A DNA stretch of 52,020 bases from Bifidobacterium pongonis (GCF_019331805.1 NZ_JAHBBE010000018.1:1-52020), one strand, 5' to 3'. Counted from the first letter of the stretch, positions 15,979 through 23,957 are shown. Numbers and translations are program-made. Notes: a model not told the origin generated them from the letters alone.

Positions 15979-16632
15979 TTATTCCGCGGATTCGCCGGTG
16001 TTCCCGTTGTCGTTTTCGCTGTAGCGGCGATCACGCCAGTAGTATTCGTAGTCGTGCGGTCCGATCGGGCGAATCACCTTGCACGGGCTGCCGTAGGCGA
16101 CGCTGTCCGCGGGAATATCCTTGGTGACCAGGCTGTTCGCGCCGATCACCGAGTTATCGCCGATGCTCACGCCGGGTAGTACGGTCACGCCCGCGCCGAT
16201 CCACACGTTGCGTCCGATGTGGATGGGTTCGGAGTATTGGCCGATTCGTTCGCGCAGGTCCGGGCGGATGGGGTGGCCTGTGGTGACCAGGGTGACGTTC
16301 GGACCGATCATGGTGTGGCTGCCGATGAAGATCTCGCCGTCGTCGACCAGCGTGAGGTTGAAGTTCGCGTAGCAGTGCGCACCCCAATGCGTGCTGCAAC
16401 CCCAGTTGGCGTGCAGCGGTGGCTCGATGTAGAGCCCCTCCCCCGCTTCGGCGAAGAAGCGTTCCATGAGTTCGTGTCTGCGTGCGCCTTCGCTGGGTCT
16501 GGTGGCGTTGAAATCGTAGAGGATCTCCAGTTGCGCGGTCTGCGCTTCGCCCATGCCGGGCATATCGCAGTAGTACACGCCGGGATGGTGCATTACGTCG
16601 AGGATTTCCTGTGGGACTCGTGGGACGTCCAT
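15979..16632 (-). CDS. Maltose/galactoside O-acetyltransferase-like protein
   Basis: A 217-residue acyltransferase of the left-handed beta-helix (hexapeptide-repeat) class, moving acetyl from acetyl-CoA to a sugar hydroxyl. The N-terminal maltose-acetyltransferase domain is visible (residues about 20-75, ILYDFNATRPSEGARRHELMERFF), and then the LacA/Maa block IEPPLHANWGCSTHWGAHCYANFNLTLVD and GHPIRPDLR with the catalytic His of TTGHPI. The hexapeptide turns (IGRNVWIGAGVTVLPGVSIGDNSVIGANSLVTKDIP) follow. The C-terminal 20 residues are charged and not part of the fold. It is transcribed alone toward the carbonic anhydrase gene. The physiological sugar is unknown; such enzymes usually detoxify non-metabolised sugars. 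Confidence 0.9.
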   Translation of the reverse strand: MDVPRVPQEILDVMHHPGVYYCDMPGMGEAQTAQLEILYDFNATRPSEGARRHELMERFFAEAGEGLYIEPPLHANWGCSTHWGAHCYANFNLTLVDDGEIFIGSHTMIGPNVTLVTTGHPIRPDLRERIGQYSEPIHIGRNVWIGAGVTVLPGVSIGDNSVIGANSLVTKDIPADSVAYGSPCKVIRPIGPHDYEYYWRDRRYSENDNGNTGESAE

Positions 16633-16939
16633 GTCTCGCCTTTCGTTTGTCTGTGATCGGGCTTGCGACTTCGCTCGTAGCTTCGTCTGTAACGGTGGGA
16701 TCGCCTTTGCCGCGCAAAGTCATGCTGATGTTGCCGTTGCACGGCGTACGCGACGTGCTACGCATGTTTCACGCCATGTTTCACAACATGCCGCCCGTAA
16801 CGCTTCCCATCGTCAACTCGATACCCCACTCTATGCGTGGCGGACCGCCGAACTCGCGGTTTTACCGGTTTTTACCGCTTCTCAGGCGCCTTCCACCACA
16901 CGCTGCACGCTTACGGCACCAGCGCGACACGCCCGGGTT
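16633..16939. other. Intergenic region upstream of acetyltransferase and tRNA genes
   Basis: This stretch has open frames on the plus strand, but none has a ribosome site or protein-like composition. The only pattern I see is the direct repeat CATGTTTCAC at 16763-16772 and 16775-16784, a 12-base period that could bind a regulator of the acetyltransferase gene on the minus strand. Confidence 0.35.
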
Positions 16940-16968
16940 TTGCACTATACGGATTGCTCTGGTATCTT
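16940..16968 (+). promoter_or_regulatory. Promoter of the tRNA-Ile/tRNA-Ala pair
   Basis: TTGCAC (16940-16945) and TATCTT (16963-16968) are separated by 17 bases and lie 32 bases before the tRNA-Ile 5' end, as expected for a housekeeping-sigma promoter. Confidence 0.65.
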
Positions 16969-17000
16969 AATTGCTTGTGCGCTTTTGAAGTGCATGGATC

Positions 17001-17074
17001 GGGCCCGTAGCTCAGGTGGTTAGAGCGCATCCCTGATAAGGATGAGGTCGAAGGTTCAAGTCCTTCCGGGCCCA
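17001..17074 (+). tRNA. tRNA-Ile (GAT)
   Basis: A 74-base cloverleaf: acceptor arm GGGCCCG/CGGGCCC, D-arm GCTC...GAGC, anticodon stem CATCC/GGATG around CTGATAA (anticodon GAT), and T-arm with GGTTCAAGTCC. The CCA end is not encoded. Confidence 0.97.
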
Positions 17075-17084
17075 CGGAAAATGA

Positions 17085-17110
17085 AGCGACTGTATGGTCG
17101 CTCTTTTTTT
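17085..17110 (+). terminator. Hairpin and T-run between tRNA-Ile and tRNA-Ala
   Basis: The stem AGCGAC (17085-17090) / GTCGCT (17097-17102) is followed by seven T at 17104-17110. It sits only 10 bases after tRNA-Ile and 6 before tRNA-Ala, so it could end transcription or be read through and removed during processing. Confidence 0.7.
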
Positions 17111-17115
17111 CACTT

Positions 17116-17188
17116 GGGGCATTGGCGCAGCTGGTAGCGCATCTGCTTTGCAAGCAGAGGGTCGCCGGTTCGAACCCGGCATGCTCCA
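17116..17188 (+). tRNA. tRNA-Ala (TGC)
   Basis: A 73-base cloverleaf: acceptor GGGGCAT pairs with ATGCTCC (one G-U pair), anticodon stem TCTGC/GCAGA around TTTGCAA (anticodon TGC), and T-arm with GGTTCGAACCC. The Ile(GAT)-Ala(TGC) pair outside an rRNA spacer is usual near gyrA in actinobacteria. Confidence 0.97.
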
Positions 17189-17194
17189 CAAACA

Positions 17195-17226
17195 AACCCC
17201 GGAACCGCATGGTTCCGGGGTTTTCT
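17195..17226 (+). terminator. Terminator after tRNA-Ala
   Basis: A 12-bp stem, AACCCCGGAACC (17195-17206) and GGTTCCGGGGTT (17211-17222), with a 4-base loop and a T-rich tail. Confidence 0.92.
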
Positions 17227-17271
17227 TGTATCAGAACGGACTCGGTCGCGCCGAACCGGCTCGCCCGAATA

Positions 17272-17319
17272 CGACCGATTCACAGCCCGACCGATTCACA
17301 GCCCGACCGGTTCACAGCC
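17272..17319. repeat. Three tandem 16-bp repeats
   Basis: CGACCGATTCACAGCC is repeated head-to-tail at 17272-17287, 17288-17303 and 17304-17319; the last copy has one A-to-G change. It lies just past the 3' end of the CNNM/HlyC-type gene and the tRNA terminator, and may vary in copy number between strains. Confidence 0.8.
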
Positions 17320-17341
17320 GGATGAACCGATCAGCAGGGCG

Positions 17342-18709
17342 TCATTCTTCGGATTTCCCGCTTTTCCCGGGCTTCCCGGCTTCACCATCGTCGCCGGCAT
17401 TCCCCGCGCTCTCACCGTCGGCGGCCTTGCGCACCTCGATCATGGCGATACGCCGCCCGTCCACCTGGGTGACCTTCATATCGCACCCCTCGTCGGAATG
17501 CAGCACGTCGCCCACAGCGCCCATCTTGCCCGTATGCGCGAGGAAATAGCCCGCCACGGTCTCGTACGGGCCGTCTTCAAGCTCGATGCCGGTAAGGTCC
17601 TCGAAGTCCTCCAGCGTGGTGCCGCCTTCGATGGCCGCCACACCGTTCACGAACACGCTGCGGTTGGTCCGCTCGCCGCCCTTCTCGGTCGGCAGATCGT
17701 ATTCGTCACGGATGTCGCCGACCAGCTCCTCGGTCATATCTTCCAGCGTGACAATGCCGTCCGTGCCGCCGTATTCGTCGATCACCACGGCCAGATGGAT
17801 GCCGCGTTTGCGCAGCAGTTCAAGGCTTGGCAGCAGCTTGGACGTGCCCGGCAGCGAAATGCCCTCACGCACCACGTCGGCCACGACCCGCGCTTCCGGG
17901 TCGCGCACGTCCAGCAGGTCGCGCACGTGCACGAATCCGAGCACATCGTCGAAATCCTTGCCCGTGACCGGGTAGCGGGAGTACGGCTGATCGCGCACGA
18001 AGGCGGCGGCCTCGTCCAGCGACATCGAACCGTCGATGAACACGACGTCGGCACGCGGGCGCATCACTTCGGCGACGATGGTTTCGGAAGCGTCGAACAC
18101 GTCGTCGAGAATCGTGCGTTCGTCCTTGCTCAGATTGGTGTTGGAATTGACCAGTACGCGCAGCTCGTCGTCGGAAACCTCGGTTTCGGTCTCGTTCGGG
18201 TCGAAGCCGAGCAGACGCACCAAACCGTTGGTGTTCTTGCCGATCAGCCAGATCAGCGGGCGGCACACTTTGGAGAACACGTCGATGGCCGGCACGACGG
18301 CGCGGGCGATGGCCTCGTTGCGTTGCATGGCGATACGCTTCGGCACCAGTTCGGAGATCACGATCGAACAGTAGGAGATGATGAGCGTCAGGCCGATGGT
18401 GGTCAGCGGCGCAGCGACGTGATGCGGCACGCCCCAGCTTTCCACGACGGGCACCACGAACGGTGCGATGGAGGATTCGCCGAACGATGCGGACAGGAAG
18501 CCGGACAGCGTGACGCCGATCTGCACGCTGGACAGGAACGTGTTGGGGTCGCGGGCAATTTTCGCCACTCGGGCGCCGCGCGCATCCTGGAGTTCCATCT
18601 GGTCAATCTGGGAACCTCGCAGGCTCACCAGCGCGAGTTCGGTGCCGGCGAACACCGAGCCCAACAGCAGGAAAATGAAAATCAGCAGGATATTCAGACC
18701 AAGTGACAT
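17342..18709 (-). CDS. CNNM/HlyC-type membrane protein with CBS pair
   Basis: A 455-residue protein of the 'hemolysin family' (CNNM/CorB/CorC). The N-terminal 180 residues form the DUF21 membrane domain with about four helices (LNILLIFIFLLLGSVFAGTELALVSL...). A CBS-domain pair follows (residues about 210-335, with EVMRPRADVVFIDGSMS and HLAVVIDEYGGTDGIVTLEDMTEELVG), then a CorC_HlyC transporter-associated domain and a low-complexity Gly/Lys tail. Relatives in bacteria and archaea bind Mg2+-ATP at the CBS pair and act in Mg2+/Co2+ efflux; direct haemolytic activity is not implied. It is divergent from the YgjP-like gene, with 99 bases between them. Confidence 0.9.
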   Translation of the reverse strand: MSLGLNILLIFIFLLLGSVFAGTELALVSLRGSQIDQMELQDARGARVAKIARDPNTFLSSVQIGVTLSGFLSASFGESSIAPFVVPVVESWGVPHHVAAPLTTIGLTLIISYCSIVISELVPKRIAMQRNEAIARAVVPAIDVFSKVCRPLIWLIGKNTNGLVRLLGFDPNETETEVSDDELRVLVNSNTNLSKDERTILDDVFDASETIVAEVMRPRADVVFIDGSMSLDEAAAFVRDQPYSRYPVTGKDFDDVLGFVHVRDLLDVRDPEARVVADVVREGISLPGTSKLLPSLELLRKRGIHLAVVIDEYGGTDGIVTLEDMTEELVGDIRDEYDLPTEKGGERTNRSVFVNGVAAIEGGTTLEDFEDLTGIELEDGPYETVAGYFLAHTGKMGAVGDVLHSDEGCDMKVTQVDGRRIAMIEVRKAADGESAGNAGDDGEAGKPGKSGKSEE

Positions 18710-18808
18710 GACGCCAGTCTATCTTTCCGGCTTGTCAAGGCCGATTCTGGCTGTTCAAGGTCGATTCGGGTCTGGCGGGCTGGGTCTGACTGCTGCGATG
18801 TTGGCGGC

Positions 18809-19504
18809 ATGGCTCACAATGATTCCGTGAGAATCGACGGCTTGGATGTGCAGGTGACGCGCAAACCCATCAAGAACATGTATCTGCGCATCAAACCCCC
18901 TACGGGAGTGGTGGCGGTTTCCGCGCCCAGGCGCACGCCGGACGCCACCATTATCGCGTTCGTGCGGAGCCGTCGCGTCTGGATCGACGAGAATCGGAAC
19001 GCCATGCGGCAGCGGGCGCGTGAGGAGGCGCAGGCGCTTGGCGGCGGACGATTCGGTATGGGCGGTGGCGACACAGTCGGTATGGGAGGTATGACCGGCG
19101 CAAACGGGGAGAACAGCGCAAACGGGGCATCGGACGCGCCCGCAACACCCGCAACACCCGCATGGAACGATGATCTGCGCCGCAAGGCCGCGGCTTCGAT
19201 CAACGCCGCACTGCCCGCCCTGCTCGCACGCTGGGAGCCGATCGTGGGCAAATCCCCCACCCATATCACGTTGCGCACCATGACCTCGCGTTGGGGGTCC
19301 TGCACGCCACGCACCGGGCGGATCCGGCTGAATCTGCAACTGGGACTCATGGACCCGAAGTTCTTGGAATACGTGCTGGTGCATGAGCTCACGCACCTGT
19401 GGGAGCATGGGCATGGCGAGGGGTTCCGGCGGCGTATGGACGCCTATCTGCCGGATTGGCGGCGGCTGCGGCGCGAACTCAACCGGCATATCGTGCTGCA
19501 GTAG
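18809..19504 (+). CDS. YgjP/SprT-like zinc metallopeptidase
   Basis: A 231-residue protein of the YgjP-like (DUF45, M48-related) family. The zinc motif is VHELTHLWEHGHGEGF (HExxH plus a downstream His, residues about 192-207), preceded by the family block RWGSCTPRTGRIRLNLQL. The N-terminal part (VRIDGLDVQVTRKPIKNMYLRI...VSAPRRTPDATIIAFVRSRRVWI) is also standard. Unusual is a glycine- and alanine-rich insertion of about 45 residues (about 75-118) between the two halves, containing imperfect GMGG and NGAN/ENSANGAS repeats. Its function is uncertain; relatives are found near restriction or stress genes but none is here. Start ATG 18809 was chosen as the only one before the conserved region. Confidence 0.87.
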   Translation: MAHNDSVRIDGLDVQVTRKPIKNMYLRIKPPTGVVAVSAPRRTPDATIIAFVRSRRVWIDENRNAMRQRAREEAQALGGGRFGMGGGDTVGMGGMTGANGENSANGASDAPATPATPAWNDDLRRKAAASINAALPALLARWEPIVGKSPTHITLRTMTSRWGSCTPRTGRIRLNLQLGLMDPKFLEYVLVHELTHLWEHGHGEGFRRRMDAYLPDWRRLRRELNRHIVLQ

Positions 19505-19609
19505 GGCATGCTGCGGCAGAGCCGCGCGAGATCGCGCAAGAACAGTCGAGACAGCCGCGATAATCCACGGCAATCCGCCGCAAGGCCACGATAAGGCCGC
19601 TATTCGCGC

Positions 19610-20320
19610 CTACTGGGCCGTATTGTCGCGCAACGCCTCGTCCACTTCGTCCACGATTTCACGCATCGCCTCATAGGCGGCGTCCGCGTCTCCGTTCAGG
19701 ATCGCCTCGCCGACCGCGAGATGCGCGCGCAGCGCTTCGGGCGCCGGGTGCTGCGGGTACATGTCGATCTCCACGCGGCCGCGCAGCACGGTTTCCACGG
19801 TGTCGGCGAAGGCGGCGAACAGTTCGTTGCCGCTGCATCGCAGTATCTGGCGGTGGAATTCGATGTCGAGCTTGTGGAATTCGGGGAGGCGGCCTTGTTC
19901 GCCGAGCTGCTTCATCTGCAGCGCCATGACCGGCAGTTTGGCCTTGTCTTCCAGCGATGCCCGCAGTGCAGCGTATCGCGCGGCGGCGGGTTCGATGCTC
20001 AGGCGCAGTTCCGTCAGGGCGAGCAGTTCGCGTTTGCGCTGCGAGGAGTGCAGTTTCCAGGCGATGACCTGCGGGTTGAGGGCCTGCCAGTCTTCGGGAG
20101 GCTGTGCGACGAGCCCCACCCTGCGGCGTATGGCGATGGCTCCGGCGGCTTCCAAATGCCGCGACGCTTCCCTGGCGACGGTGCGCGACACGTCGAAGCG
20201 CGACTGGATGGCTTCCAGCGTCAGCGCGGTGCCGGGTTCCCATGTTCCGTCGATGATGTCCGAGGCGAGCTGGTTGGCGACGGGGATATGCATGTGTTCG
20301 CCATCGTTCGTGTCCGCCAT
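19610..20320 (-). CDS. GntR-family (FadR-type) regulator of the gluconate genes
   Basis: A 236-residue transcription factor. The N-terminal winged helix (residues about 10-75: VANQLASDIIDGTWEPGTALTLEAIQSRFDVSRTVAREASRHLEAAGAI) is GntR-type, and the alpha-helical C-terminal FCD domain, with ligand/metal residues such as in FHKLDIEFHRQI and HLAVGEAI, puts it in the FadR subfamily. The ATG at 20320 has a textbook AAGGAGG just upstream; the 26 upstream residues of the longer frame look non-coding. It is divergent from gntK, and two identical 15-bp sites with a GTAC core lie in the intergenic region, so it most likely represses the gluconate operon and is released by gluconate or 6-phosphogluconate (inference). 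Confidence 0.92.
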   Translation of the reverse strand: MADTNDGEHMHIPVANQLASDIIDGTWEPGTALTLEAIQSRFDVSRTVAREASRHLEAAGAIAIRRRVGLVAQPPEDWQALNPQVIAWKLHSSQRKRELLALTELRLSIEPAAARYAALRASLEDKAKLPVMALQMKQLGEQGRLPEFHKLDIEFHRQILRCSGNELFAAFADTVETVLRGRVEIDMYPQHPAPEALRAHLAVGEAILNGDADAAYEAMREIVDEVDEALRDNTAQ

Positions 20321-20454
20321 ACCTGCCTCCTTATGCCGTGGCCGCGCGTCGGCCGCCGTGTTCCGATTCGGTGCCGCATGCCGTCCGATTCGCCGCATCG
20401 TGATTCATGATGCTGGTTCCACACTACCCGTTCCGCAAAACACCCGAATCCAAA

Positions 20455-20500
20455 AAGTACTCTTTTTAATTTGACAAGTACTCTTTTTAAGGAATATCAT
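20455..20500 (+). promoter_or_regulatory. gntK promoter with two identical operator sites
   Basis: AAGTACTCTTTTTAA occurs exactly twice, at 20455-20469 and 20476-20490, a 21-base period that puts both on one face of the helix. The second copy fills the spacer of a promoter made of TTGACA (20471-20476) and TATCAT (20495-20500, 18-base spacing). The AGTACT core fits the GT-AC core preferred by FadR-type GntR regulators. Confidence 0.75.
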
Positions 20501-20579
20501 ATTCATCAAGAATCAACCGGAGATTCGACCCACGCAACGAGGCTTTCACCACACACTTCAGGACCCAAAGGAGCACATC

Positions 20580-21119
20580 ATGAGCATTCACGTAGTCATC
20601 ATGGGTGTCGCAGGCTGCGGCAAATCCACCGTGGCCGAAGCGATCCGCGACCGCCTCTCCTACGAAATGGCCGAAGGCGACGCCTTCCACCCGCAGGCGA
20701 ACATCGACAAGATGAGCGCGGGCATCCCGCTCACCGACGAAGACCGCTGGCCGTGGCTGCGCGTCATCAACTCCTGGATGGCCGCCAAGGAAGCCATCCA
20801 GGCGAACACCGTCGTTTCCAGCTCCGCGCTGAAGCGTTCGTACCGCGACGTACTGCGCGAAAACGTGCCCGTGTTCTTCCTGCACCTCACCGGCAGCCAC
20901 GAACTCATCGGCGAGCGCCTCGCCGCACGCAAGGGCCATTTCATGCCGCCCGAACTACTCCCCAGCCAGTTCGCCATCCTCGAACCGCTCCAGCCCGACG
21001 AGCCCGGCATCGAAATCCCCATCGACGGCAGTGTTGAGGAGATGGTGGAACGCGCGGTGCAGGCGGTCGTCGCCCACGCCGCCGCCGAGGAACGCGCACT
21101 CACGCCCGTCACCGCCTGA
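20580..21119 (+). CDS. gntK: Gluconokinase
   Basis: A 179-residue gluconate kinase that phosphorylates D-gluconate to 6-phosphogluconate with ATP. The P-loop GVAGCGKS is at residues 9-16, and the family motifs GDAFHPQANIDKMSAGIPLTDEDRWPWL and VVSSSALKRSYRDVLR follow, which distinguish gluconokinase from shikimate kinase. The ORF has a typical length. It is the first gene of the cluster, behind the double operator, followed by the permease gene 122 bases downstream and the dehydrogenase gene, all on the same strand; they likely form one transcript or a set of coordinately controlled units. Confidence 0.96.
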   Translation: MSIHVVIMGVAGCGKSTVAEAIRDRLSYEMAEGDAFHPQANIDKMSAGIPLTDEDRWPWLRVINSWMAAKEAIQANTVVSSSALKRSYRDVLRENVPVFFLHLTGSHELIGERLAARKGHFMPPELLPSQFAILEPLQPDEPGIEIPIDGSVEEMVERAVQAVVAHAAAEERALTPVTA

Positions 21120-21241
21120 ACAAGCCGATAGGCTTCACCCAGCCGGTCGCCCAGCCCCGCGCATCACGGCATCACGCGCCGCACGCGCACCCGCACACCA
21201 TACGGTTTGCACCCCTGTTCAGCTTCAAAGGAGAATCTGAC

Positions 21242-22570
21242 ATGCAACTCATCATCGCCGCCATCGCCGGCATTCTGACGATCGTCCTGCTTATCGCGGT
21301 CGTCAAACTCCACCCGTTCATCTCGCTCATGGTCGGCTCGTTCATCATGGCCGTATGCGCCGGCGTGCCGTACGACGAAGCCTTCAGCAGCTTCACCACA
21401 GGCGCCGGATCCACCTTCTCCGGCGTCGGCCTGCTGGTAGCGTTCGGTGCCATCATCGGTACGATCCTATTCGCGTCGGGAGGCGCGGACGTCATCGTCG
21501 ACACCATCATGAGCAAAACGCCCATGAAACTGCTGCCGTGGGCCATGGCCCTCATCGCCTTCACCGTAGGCATCCCCATGTTCTTCGAAGTCGGCGTGGT
21601 CATCCTCATCCCGGTGGTGCTGTTCGCCGCCCGCCGCGCGAAAATGCCCGTCATGCTCATCGCCATCCCCGCGCTCGCCGGTCTCTCCACCCTGCACGCC
21701 TTCATCCCGCCGCACCCCGGCCCGCTTGCCGCCATCGACTCGATCCACGCGAACCTGGGCCTGACGCTCGGCCTGGGCCTGCTGGTCGCCATTCCCACGG
21801 TGATCATCTCCGGCCCGCTACTGGGCAAGGTCATGGCACGCTGGGTGCCGATCATGGCCCCGGAGCAGAACACCGACGAAGCCGCCCAGAACTCTCCCGA
21901 ACATCGCCCCACCTTCGCCCAGGCGATCACCGTCATCCTCTGCCCGGTGGTGCTGATGCTTGCCGCATCCGTGGTCGACCTGACCGGCCAGAGCGAAACC
22001 GCATGGGGTCGCGCGCTCGCGTTCATCGGCACGCCGCTCACCGCACTGTTCATCACCACCGTTCTGGCCATGGTGCTGCTCGGTTTCATGCAGCATTCCA
22101 CGCGTGACGCCGTGAACGGCATGGTCGGCAAGTCCTTCGGCACGGTTGCAGGCATCGTGTTCATCGTGGCCGCCGGTGGCGGTTTCAAGCAAACGCTCGT
22201 GGACTCCGGCATCAGCGACGTGATCGCGCACAGCATCACCGAATCCGCCATGAACCCGTTGCTTGCGGGTTGGATCGTGGCCGTGCTCATCCGTCTCGCC
22301 ACCGGTTCCGCCACGGTCGCCACGGTCACCGCCGCTGGCATCATGGCCCCGCTCGCCGCGAACCTGAGCCCCACCCATCTCGCGCTGCTGGTGCTCGCCA
22401 TCGGCGCCGGATCCGTGTTCTTCTCCCACCTCAACGATGCCGGTTTCTGGCTGGTCAAGGAGTATTTCGGCATGACCGTCGGCCAGACGCTGAAGACCTG
22501 GTCACTAATGGAAACCGTGCTGTCCGTGGTGGGACTCGGCTTCACCATGCTGCTCTCGCTGATCCTATGA
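21242..22570 (+). CDS. gntT: Gluconate:H+ symporter (GntP family)
   Basis: A 442-residue permease of the GntP family with about 12-14 membrane helices. Family blocks include GVGLLVAFGAIIGTILFASGGAD, TVGIPMFFEVGVVILIPVVLFAA and the HAFIPPHPGPLAA segment. The start ATG at 21242 is preceded by AAAGGAGAA. Its position between gluconokinase and 6-phosphogluconate dehydrogenase points to gluconate as the substrate, although family members also take up fructuronate, galactonate and similar sugar acids. Confidence 0.93.
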   Translation: MQLIIAAIAGILTIVLLIAVVKLHPFISLMVGSFIMAVCAGVPYDEAFSSFTTGAGSTFSGVGLLVAFGAIIGTILFASGGADVIVDTIMSKTPMKLLPWAMALIAFTVGIPMFFEVGVVILIPVVLFAARRAKMPVMLIAIPALAGLSTLHAFIPPHPGPLAAIDSIHANLGLTLGLGLLVAIPTVIISGPLLGKVMARWVPIMAPEQNTDEAAQNSPEHRPTFAQAITVILCPVVLMLAASVVDLTGQSETAWGRALAFIGTPLTALFITTVLAMVLLGFMQHSTRDAVNGMVGKSFGTVAGIVFIVAAGGGFKQTLVDSGISDVIAHSITESAMNPLLAGWIVAVLIRLATGSATVATVTAAGIMAPLAANLSPTHLALLVLAIGAGSVFFSHLNDAGFWLVKEYFGMTVGQTLKTWSLMETVLSVVGLGFTMLLSLIL

Positions 22571-22687
22571 CCGGCGCAGCGCACACCGGCGCACCTTTCA
22601 CGCTTCCACTTCATCCACACACCTAACTTCAACCCGCACACTCACACCCACTTCACACCAACTATCCACACAGCAAAGGAGCTCAAC

Positions 22688-23581
22688 ATGCAGATGGGAA
22701 TGATCGGCCTCGGCCGCATGGGAGGCAATATGGTTCGCCGGCTTCGCGACGGCGGGCATAGCATCGTCGGCTTCGACATGAACCCGGATTCGGGTCGCGA
22801 TGTCGATTCGATCGAAGCGCTGGTCGCCGCGCTGCAACCGCCGCGCGTCGTCTGGACGATGGTGCCGTCCGGTAAGGCCACTGATTCCGTGATCGCGCGG
22901 CTCGGCGATCTGCTGGATGCCGGCGACATCGTGGTGGACGGCGGCAATTCGCATTACACCGACGACACCCGTCATGCCAACGAGCTCAAGCGCAAGGGCA
23001 TCGATTTCCTGGACGCCGGCGTCTCCGGCGGCGTGTGGGGCGCGGAACGCGGCTACGCGCTTATGGTCGGCGGCGACGAGGCCGTGTACCGCAAGGTGCT
23101 GCCGATCTTCGAAACCTTGAAGCCAGAAGGCGAGCATGGTCTGATTCTCGCCGGACCCGTGGGCGGCGGGCATTTCGCGAAGATGGTGCACAACGGCATC
23201 GAATACGGCATGATGCAGGCGTTCGGTGAAGGGTTCGCCACCATGATGCGCAGCGATTACGTCACCGATCCGGCCGCGACGATGGCTTCCTGGCGTGACG
23301 GTTCGGTTGTGGCCAGCTGGCTGCTCGACCTGTTCGAGAACGCCACGGAACACGACCCCACGCTGCGGAACATGCCTCCCGTGGCGAACGAATCCGGCGA
23401 AGCCCGGTGGATGATCGAAGCGGCGCTGGAACTCGGCGTACCCACGCCGGCCACCGCGGCGGCGCTCTGGCAGCGGCAGACCTCACGCGGTGGAGCCGAT
23501 GACATTCTGCGCGTCGTGTCCGCGCTGCGCGCCCAGTTCGGCGGGCATGTCACCAAACTCGACGAAATCGCCACACACTAG
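22688..23581 (+). CDS. gnd: 6-Phosphogluconate dehydrogenase, short form
   Basis: A 297-residue decarboxylating 6-phosphogluconate dehydrogenase (YqeC/GndA-like), far shorter than the 470-residue enteric enzyme. It makes ribulose 5-phosphate and CO2 with reduction of NAD(P)+. Visible are the Rossmann start GMIGLGRMGGNMVRRL, VDGGNSHYTDD, and GPVGGGHFAKMVHNGIEYGMMQ with the catalytic Lys. The short C-terminal domain ends in ALRAQFGGH. AAAGGAG lies just before the ATG at 22688. With GntK it completes a route from gluconate to the pentose phosphates used by the fructose-6-phosphate/xylulose-5-phosphate phosphoketolase pathway of bifidobacteria. Cofactor preference cannot be read safely. Confidence 0.94.
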   Translation: MQMGMIGLGRMGGNMVRRLRDGGHSIVGFDMNPDSGRDVDSIEALVAALQPPRVVWTMVPSGKATDSVIARLGDLLDAGDIVVDGGNSHYTDDTRHANELKRKGIDFLDAGVSGGVWGAERGYALMVGGDEAVYRKVLPIFETLKPEGEHGLILAGPVGGGHFAKMVHNGIEYGMMQAFGEGFATMMRSDYVTDPAATMASWRDGSVVASWLLDLFENATEHDPTLRNMPPVANESGEARWMIEAALELGVPTPATAAALWQRQTSRGGADDILRVVSALRAQFGGHVTKLDEIATH

Positions 23582-23713
23582 CGTTTTCGACCTGTTTTCA
23601 ACCGTTTCCGCTTGTTTTTCCCCATCTGCGCGGACGGCGGGGCAACCGTTCCCCTTTTTCCGGTTTCCCTGCCGTTCACGCAGATTTCAACACACATATG
23701 CCGCAACGCCGTT

Positions 23714-23742
23714 TTGCATTTAGGCAGGGGCTGTACTACAGT
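23714..23742 (+). promoter_or_regulatory. Candidate tRNA-Ala(CGC) promoter
   Basis: TTGCAT (23714-23719) and TACAGT (23737-23742) are 17 bases apart, with the tRNA 37 bases downstream. Confidence 0.55.
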
Positions 23743-23779
23743 GAGTTGAGTTGTCCTGCGAAGCAGAACAACAATCCAA

Positions 23780-23852
23780 GGGGCTGTAGCTCAGTTGGTA
23801 GAGCGCTTCGTTCGCATCGAAGAGGTCGTGGTTTCGACTACCATCAGCTCCA
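23780..23852 (+). tRNA. tRNA-Ala (CGC)
   Basis: A 73-base cloverleaf: acceptor GGGGCTG/CAGCTCC (one G-U pair), anticodon stem CTTCG/CGAAG around TTCGCAT (anticodon CGC), T-stem GTGGT/ACCAT (one wobble pair) with loop TTCGACT. CCA is not encoded. It reads GCG alanine codons, frequent in this GC-rich genome. Confidence 0.94.
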
Positions 23853-23856
23853 CGAA

Positions 23857-23891
23857 AGCCTTCCGGAATTCCACCTCCGGAAGGCTTTTTC
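23857..23891 (+). terminator. Terminator after tRNA-Ala(CGC)
   Basis: An 11-bp stem AGCCTTCCGGA (23857-23867) / TCCGGAAGGCT, followed by a T-run ending at 23890. Confidence 0.92.
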
Positions 23892-23957
23892 TTTACTTTC
23901 CGCGGCGGCCCGGCAGTGTGCGATGCCAAGCCACCACTTTTCACTTCATACGGCAAA

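Noticed and set aside
16611..17023. Two plus-strand open frames before the tRNA-Ile gene
   Set aside because: No ribosome site, no domain, His/Arg-rich composition, and one frame runs into the tRNA gene.
17342..18709. True haemolysin
   Set aside because: The 'hemolysin family' label is historical; DUF21-CBS-CorC layout points to metal-ion transport.
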